From Bacillus_BD oryzisoli_A (GTDB lineage Bacteria; Bacillota; Bacilli; Bacillales; Cytobacillaceae): a stretch of 64,000 bases of DNA. The stretch is taken from the NCBI RefSeq assembly GCF_043641075.1, contig NZ_JBHZRC010000002.1:124001-188000 (forward strand). Reading direction: 5' to 3'. The position numbers were made by a program, and so were the translations under genes. A model generated the notes under the pieces. The model was not told the origin of the DNA, searched no databases, and saw only the letters and a program-made list of their open reading frames with translations. Below, piece by piece: positions 59,984-64,000 of the stretch (its first letter is position 1; each line of letters opens with the position of its first letter).

Positions 59984-60281
59984 TTGCATCTCCTCCGTTT
60001 TGCATAATATTCGGTAGCTATTCTATATAAATCTATTTCAACTATCAGGATTACTTGAAAAGCGATAATAGCCATATTTGATAAGAAAGCCTTAGTAAAC
60101 CATATTAATCCTTACTTTCCAACCCATCTTTACTATAGTAGAATACAGGGGAAACATCAAAGGTTTATACTTAAACGTTTTTTCTTGTTGTCTACATTAT
60201 TAAGATACAACAATTGGGAACAAAACAACCAAGTATTGTTTTGAAAAGATATAGAAATCAATGGATTAAAAGAGGAGAAAT

Positions 60282-60590
60282 ATGAGTAGAAAACTGTTTT
60301 TATCAGTATTAACTGTATTCTTAATTTTCATATCGGTTGGCTGTAGCAAACCAGAGGTACAGGAGGAAACCTATGCAGAATTCTGGAATCAGCTTGATAG
60401 AAACCAGAAGCAATGGCTCGTTTCAACCGAGCTGGAGAAGTTAAAAGCCAGTGGGTATTCAATCATCGTGGAAGAATATTATTTTATTGATCGGTTGGAC
60501 CGTTACTATACGGATGATCCTCCTGGCGATTTACCTGTAAAGGAAGCCTTAAAGAAAATAGGGCTTTCTTCCGGAGTGATACAATTATAG
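60282..60590 (+). CDS. Small predicted lipoprotein
   Basis: 102 aa. Signal MSRKLFLSVLTVFLIFISVGC with lipobox SVGC (Cys 21), then a charged helix-rich domain (YAEFWNQLDRNQKQWLVSTELEKLKASGYSII in pieces, DRLDRYYTDDPPGDLPVKEALKKIG). Not recognised. ATG behind AGAGGAG. Its own unit; the 298 bases before it (59984-60281) hold no gene. Confidence 0.75.
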   Translation: MSRKLFLSVLTVFLIFISVGCSKPEVQEETYAEFWNQLDRNQKQWLVSTELEKLKASGYSIIVEEYYFIDRLDRYYTDDPPGDLPVKEALKKIGLSSGVIQL

Positions 60591-60804
60591 GCTAGTCAAT
60601 AGCTCATAAGTTTACCACTTCCTTACTTTCTTAAACAGTGACCGAGACCATTTTATATAATGTAATTCTTCCTGCTACGAAAAAACCTTCTTAAAATAAA
60701 GGAACGCACTCAGACTTTTTATGTATATGGAGCTAGGTTTAAAATGGAGTAATTTCCCTTCCTTGTGACACACTACAAGTAAAAAGTCTTGGAGGTTATT
60801 CGTT

Positions 60805-61812
60805 TTGGTTCAAACCAATCCAATCAGTGCTCCAGAGGTGGGGACGCTTTGGCTCACGTACACAGAAAAAACCCTTAATATGAGAATGTTGGAATACTTT
60901 ATCGAAAAGTCAGATGACCAACAAGCTAGGAATATTACGGGTGGGTTGTGGCAGGAGCTGAATTTTTTTGTTTTACAAATGGAAGAGATATTTATAGACC
61001 AAAAAATGGTGAAGCCTGTTGGATTTACAAAAGAAGACGTAAACTTAGAAGCTCCTAAGCTATACGATAATGGATTTGATATTATGTTTGTCCGGGTATT
61101 AAAAGAAGTGAGTATGGGGATGTACACCATTAATATGAATATGGCCTATAACGATAAAATTATGCAGATTTATGAGGGACTCACTTCTGTTACTCAAAAA
61201 ATTTATAAGCTATCTACCCTTTATCTGCTGGAAAAAGGAATTCTAACCCTTCCACCAAAAGTGACCATGCCAAAAACAAATGAATTCATTAAAAGCAAAA
61301 GCTATTTGAACGGGTTTAACCCTTTTAATGAAAAAAGGGCTTTAAATGACATTGAGCTTGGATTTCTTCACCATGGAATCGAGACAAATAATATTGGGTT
61401 GCAGCTGATTACTGGATTTGCACAATGTGCGGAGAACAAGGATGTAAAAAAATATTTTGTAAAGGGCATGGAGCTTTGTAAGAAACAAATTAAAGCATTT
61501 GAGGATATTCTTTTAGAGAGTAATGTACAATTTTCTGCTACATCTGGAAGCACGGTAACGAATTCAACAGTCGCTCCATTTTCCGATAAGCTTATGATGC
61601 ATTGCGTCTACCTTCTTAATGGTTTTGGACTTGTCGGAAATAGTTTTGGTACATTTTTCAGTTTACGAAATGATATATCTATGAAAACAACCTTACTTGC
61701 CAAGGATGTATATTTCTATGGACAAGAAGGAGCTGAAATTAAGATTAAGCATGGCTGGTTTGAGGAACCGCCACAAATGGAGGATAGAGCTCAAATCATC
61801 AAAGGTGATTGA
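60805..61812 (+). CDS. DUF3231 family protein
   Basis: 335 aa from TTG 60805 with GGAGG nine bases upstream. Two DUF3231 repeats, each a ferritin-like four-helix unit: ISAPEVGTLWLTYTEKTLNMRMLEYFI near 6 and LGFLHHGIETNNIGLQLITGFAQCAENKDVKKYF near 190; closing LAKDVYFYGQEGAEIKIKHGWFEEPPQ. Found mainly in spore-formers; function unknown, often expressed in stress or sporulation. Confidence 0.85.
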   Translation: MVQTNPISAPEVGTLWLTYTEKTLNMRMLEYFIEKSDDQQARNITGGLWQELNFFVLQMEEIFIDQKMVKPVGFTKEDVNLEAPKLYDNGFDIMFVRVLKEVSMGMYTINMNMAYNDKIMQIYEGLTSVTQKIYKLSTLYLLEKGILTLPPKVTMPKTNEFIKSKSYLNGFNPFNEKRALNDIELGFLHHGIETNNIGLQLITGFAQCAENKDVKKYFVKGMELCKKQIKAFEDILLESNVQFSATSGSTVTNSTVAPFSDKLMMHCVYLLNGFGLVGNSFGTFFSLRNDISMKTTLLAKDVYFYGQEGAEIKIKHGWFEEPPQMEDRAQIIKGD

Positions 61813-61885
61813 ATCAATTTGTTTTTTTAGCCTAACAATAAGGTTAGTGTTATTTGATAGCACTACATTAAATGTGGAGGGATAT

Positions 61886-62011
61886 ATGATGAATACTTCA
61901 CTTAAAGGCCTATTATCAACCTTGCTCTCTTTGTTGATTAAAGTTTTATTCTTAATTGAAAAGGTAAGCGCTAAGTTAAACTACTCATTAAGAAAACCAA
62001 CTTTAGCCTAA
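61886..62011 (+). CDS. 41-aa hydrophobic/amphipathic peptide
   Basis: ATG ATG behind GGAGGGAT; a longer frame runs back into the DUF3231 gene but has no start signal. Peptide begins MMNTSLKGLLSTLLSLLIKV, then a polar basic tail SAKLNYSLRKPTLA. One membrane-length helix; resembles small membrane or type I toxin-like peptides in plan only. A terminator follows at once. Confidence 0.6.
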   Translation: MMNTSLKGLLSTLLSLLIKVLFLIEKVSAKLNYSLRKPTLA

Positions 62012-62058
62012 GCATTAAGTATTCCAAGGTATATTTTTTCAATTCCACATTGCAATAA

Positions 62059-62090
62059 AAAGAGAAGTGGGTTTAGCCTCACTTCTCTTT
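62059..62090. terminator. Bidirectional terminator
   Basis: Perfect arms AAAGAGAAGTG and CACTTCTCTTT around a 10-base loop, A/T runs outside. It serves the 41-aa gene and the convergent YkvI-type gene. Confidence 0.9.
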
Positions 62091-62101
62091 GTTTCATATT
62101 G

Positions 62102-63175
62102 TTAAGCAACTTTCTCCTCAGCAATGGCTTTATATTTTTTCATTCGGAAAGATGCGATGATCAGCACTGTGGAAAGAACTAGACCAAGGTAGCCAAATAA
62201 TGGATAGAAGATGGATACAAGACTTGTAAAACCAACAAAGCTAAGTCCGAAACCTGCTACGATGGAACCGATGGTAATGACTTTAAACTTTTTTGTTCCC
62301 GTGTGAGCGAAACGGGCACCAAATGAGTAAAACATACTAAGTCCTGTATTGAAAACCATTCCATATAGGATCAAGGAATAAATAAAGCCTAAGACTGGTG
62401 ATAGATCATCTACGATTTTTAGCATTGGCATATCGTAGCCTGCAACAGCTTCGATGTTTGCAAGAATCGCATAGTGACTCAATAATATAAGAACACCAAT
62501 CCCTAAGCCTCCAGCTAATCCTCCCCATGCGGCTATCTTTTCATTTTTTTCATCTCCGCCCATGACAATCGCCATGGATGCGCCAACCGCGATATTAAAC
62601 GATACATAGTTAATCGCTGATAATGCCCAATTTGGTAAGGCCTTTGGTTGTTGGGCAGCAATCGTACTCAGTTGGGAAAGTGAACCATCCATCGTAGCTA
62701 CCGTATAAATGGCTACAAGAATAACCGAAACGATTAGAAATGGTGTAATGCTCCCGATGATATTCACGACCCGACTAACATTATTGACTGCAGCCACACT
62801 TATTAGAATGACCATCAATAAGGCCCCTACCCAAAACGGTAATCCAAATTGCTGCTGAAGGGTAGATCCACCTCCAGCGATCATAACCACTCCCACTCCG
62901 ATTAATACGGCCACAAGAATATAGTCGATAACTATACCAATAAATCTTCCACTAATTTTATAAATCACATCACTGTGGTTATTTGCCTGCATGCGGCTCC
63001 CCAATCGCGTTAGGATCATTCCAATATAAGCAAATAACGCTGTAGCAATAACAACTGCTATGGTTCCGATTAATCCGAAACTAGTAAAGTATTGTAAAAT
63101 TTCTTGCCCTGAGGCAAATCCTGCTCCAATAATGATACCAATGAATGCACTGGCAATTTGCAATACTTTCTTCAT
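62102..63175 (-). CDS. YkvI-type membrane transporter (APC/LeuT-like)
   Basis: 357 aa from MKKVLQIASAFIGIIIGAGFASGQEI (GGGGG upstream), ten membrane helices. The GAGFASGQE start and VMIAGGGSTLQQQFGLP near 103, INYVSFNIAVGASMAIVMGGDEKNE near 193 are those of the B. subtilis YkvI group related to branched-chain amino acid and other APC carriers. Substrate unknown. The reading from the ATG at 63205 adds ten residues before the ribosome site and is rejected. Confidence 0.85.
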   Translation of the reverse strand: MKKVLQIASAFIGIIIGAGFASGQEILQYFTSFGLIGTIAVVIATALFAYIGMILTRLGSRMQANNHSDVIYKISGRFIGIVIDYILVAVLIGVGVVMIAGGGSTLQQQFGLPFWVGALLMVILISVAAVNNVSRVVNIIGSITPFLIVSVILVAIYTVATMDGSLSQLSTIAAQQPKALPNWALSAINYVSFNIAVGASMAIVMGGDEKNEKIAAWGGLAGGLGIGVLILLSHYAILANIEAVAGYDMPMLKIVDDLSPVLGFIYSLILYGMVFNTGLSMFYSFGARFAHTGTKKFKVITIGSIVAGFGLSFVGFTSLVSIFYPLFGYLGLVLSTVLIIASFRMKKYKAIAEEKVA

Positions 63176-63475
63176 GTATGTTCCCCCAATAAAATTTGAC
63201 TTCAATGAATGGATCTGGGTTTGATTATAAGAATGCTTATGAATGACTCCCTACTGCTAAAAGATATCTCTTATTTTTAGCAACAAAAAAATAGTATTTT
63301 TAGAAATATTCATTAGTACCATTTATTTTAATATATTAAACCATAGATTTATAGAAGCAAATTAACTATGTAAGCGATTTTCATAAAAAGCATCTATAAT
63401 TAGGTCAATCTACCTCCTCTATATGATGTTATTTCGTTTGATAGATTACGTAAGGCAAATTACCAACTTGAACAC

Positions 63476-63508
63476 TAAAAAAGCTCTACTCCTCATTGAA
63501 GTAAAGCA
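63476..63508 (-). terminator. Terminator after the aminotransferase gene
   Basis: On the minus strand GCTTTACTTC pairs with GGAGTAGAGC (with G-U pairs) and is followed by TTTTTTAG. The rest of 63176-63523 is the AT-rich upstream region of the YkvI-type gene with no other feature. Confidence 0.65.
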
Positions 63509-63523
63509 TGGTTTCTTGTAAGC

Positions 63524-64000
63524 CTATTTAATTCGAAAAAATGACGACATATCTTCCCGATTATGGTGGACATAAAAATAATCATTACTAGCTGGATCAT
63601 AAACGTAGTCCTTTTTCCATTCATCCTTGTTCGCTATTATATCCTTTATCGCCTGAGTAAAAATTAGGATTTCTTCATCTGTCATAATGGGGTGTAGTGA
63701 AAATCGGACCCACCCTGGTTTAGCGGACAAATCTCCATGAGAGATTTTTTCCACAATTTGTTTGGATGCAGCTTGATCAATGTGTAAGAGATAATGGCCA
63801 TACGTTCCTGCACATGAGCATCCGCCTCTTACTTGAATTCCATATCTGTCGTTGAGAAGACGCACGATTAAATTATAATGAAGGTTTTCAATATTAAAAG
63901 AAACAATCCCTATTCTATCCTTAATATTTCCAGCTAGAATGTGGACCTCGGGAAGCTTTTCCAATTGGGAAAATAAAAGACGTAGCTGCTCTTTTTCTCT
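63524..64000 (-). CDS. Class V aminotransferase/cysteine-desulfurase-like protein, partial (N-terminus beyond right edge)
   Basis: 159 codons, open to the window edge, so the PLP-binding N-terminal two thirds are missing. The C-terminal domain shows GIVSFNIENLHYNLIVRLLNDRYGIQVRGGCSCAGTYGHYLL in pieces, where the Cys in GGCSCAG is at the place of the cysteine desulfurase active-site loop, and GWVRFSLHPIMTDEEI. Aminotransferase class V fold (SufS/CsdA relatives); whether it is a desulfurase or another PLP enzyme cannot be told from this part. Confidence 0.82.
   Translation of the reverse strand, partial: REKEQLRLLFSQLEKLPEVHILAGNIKDRIGIVSFNIENLHYNLIVRLLNDRYGIQVRGGCSCAGTYGHYLLHIDQAASKQIVEKISHGDLSAKPGWVRFSLHPIMTDEEILIFTQAIKDIIANKDEWKKDYVYDPASNDYFYVHHNREDMSSFFRIK

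Noticed and set aside
61697..62011. 104-aa ORF including the 41-aa peptide
   Set aside because: Its first 63 codons overlap the DUF3231 gene in another frame and lack a ribosome site; only the part from 61886 has proper initiation signals.
1..64000. Prophage, integrative element or insertion sequence
   Set aside because: No integrase, transposase, phage structural gene or tRNA-associated direct repeat was found; only small MITE-like repeats are present.

Overview
The window looks like chromosomal DNA of a low-GC Gram-positive spore-former of the Bacillaceae. The evidence is strong purine-rich ribosome-binding sites, frequent TTG starts, many proteins of typical Bacillus families (DabA/YbcC, DUF2294, YitT, DUF3231, DUF1904, YkvI, PadR plus DUF2812) and a Bacillaceae-type intergenic repeat with GTTGATT ends. 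I see no rRNA, tRNA, transposase, phage gene or CRISPR array. Genus and species cannot be decided from the sequence alone.

Layout. 1-6158: an MFS transporter cut by the left edge, then a minus-strand dabB-dabA inorganic-carbon uptake operon with a DUF2294 gene and a degenerate beta-carbonic-anhydrase-like gene. 6817-14054: carbohydrate genes, nagA-nagB (amino sugar) and a sucrose operon (LacI-type repressor, PTS IIBC, sucrose-6-phosphate hydrolase, fructokinase) with several copies of a GGAATCGATTCC-type operator. 14139-21105: HXXEE membrane protein, BenE-type transporter with divergent TetR, PRD-like protein, a 47-aa ORF, YitT protein, a lipoprotein and an ECF sigma mini-operon.

21274-48339 is the most unusual part: about 27 kb of almost entirely co-directional (minus-strand) catabolic genes. 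In order of transcription they are a XylE-class catechol 2,3-dioxygenase with its XylT-like ferredoxin; (a LysR regulator on the plus strand); cupin, cytochrome P450, TRAP transporter (P, Q, M), fumarate-reductase/TcuA-like flavoprotein, EtfB, EtfA, two cytosolic CapA-like proteins; an orphan sensor kinase, aldehyde dehydrogenase, a Rieske oxygenase pair, a cupin, LigA-like and LigB-like extradiol dioxygenase subunits, a NahE/PhdJ-like hydratase-aldolase, a second Rieske oxygenase pair, a FadF-like membrane iron-sulfur oxidoreductase, and a MatC-like carboxylate carrier. The working model (inference) is uptake of an aromatic or alicyclic acid, P450/flavoprotein/ETF oxidation draining electrons to quinone, a first Rieske plus LigAB ring opening, aldolase and ALDH trimming to a monocyclic acid, and a second Rieske step to a catechol cleaved by the C23O. 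Rieske ferredoxin/reductase, dihydrodiol dehydrogenase and the lower meta pathway are absent from the window.

48798-64000: EamA transporter, a Baeyer-Villiger monooxygenase plus esterase pair with a LuxR-type regulator, a second EamA transporter, a C39-like protein, a nonsense-interrupted NERD gene, PadR-DUF2812, a gene fragment, DUF1904, a lipoprotein, DUF3231, a 41-aa hydrophobic peptide, a YkvI-type transporter and the end of a class-V aminotransferase.

The intergenic regions hold tandem arrays whose units differ in sequence but share a period of exactly 52 bp (49799-50010, 57268-57775, 58985-59306, and a degraded one at 16990-17171). Each of the three clear arrays carries one short hairpin per unit. 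No annotated feature explains them and they are the strongest non-coding signal here.
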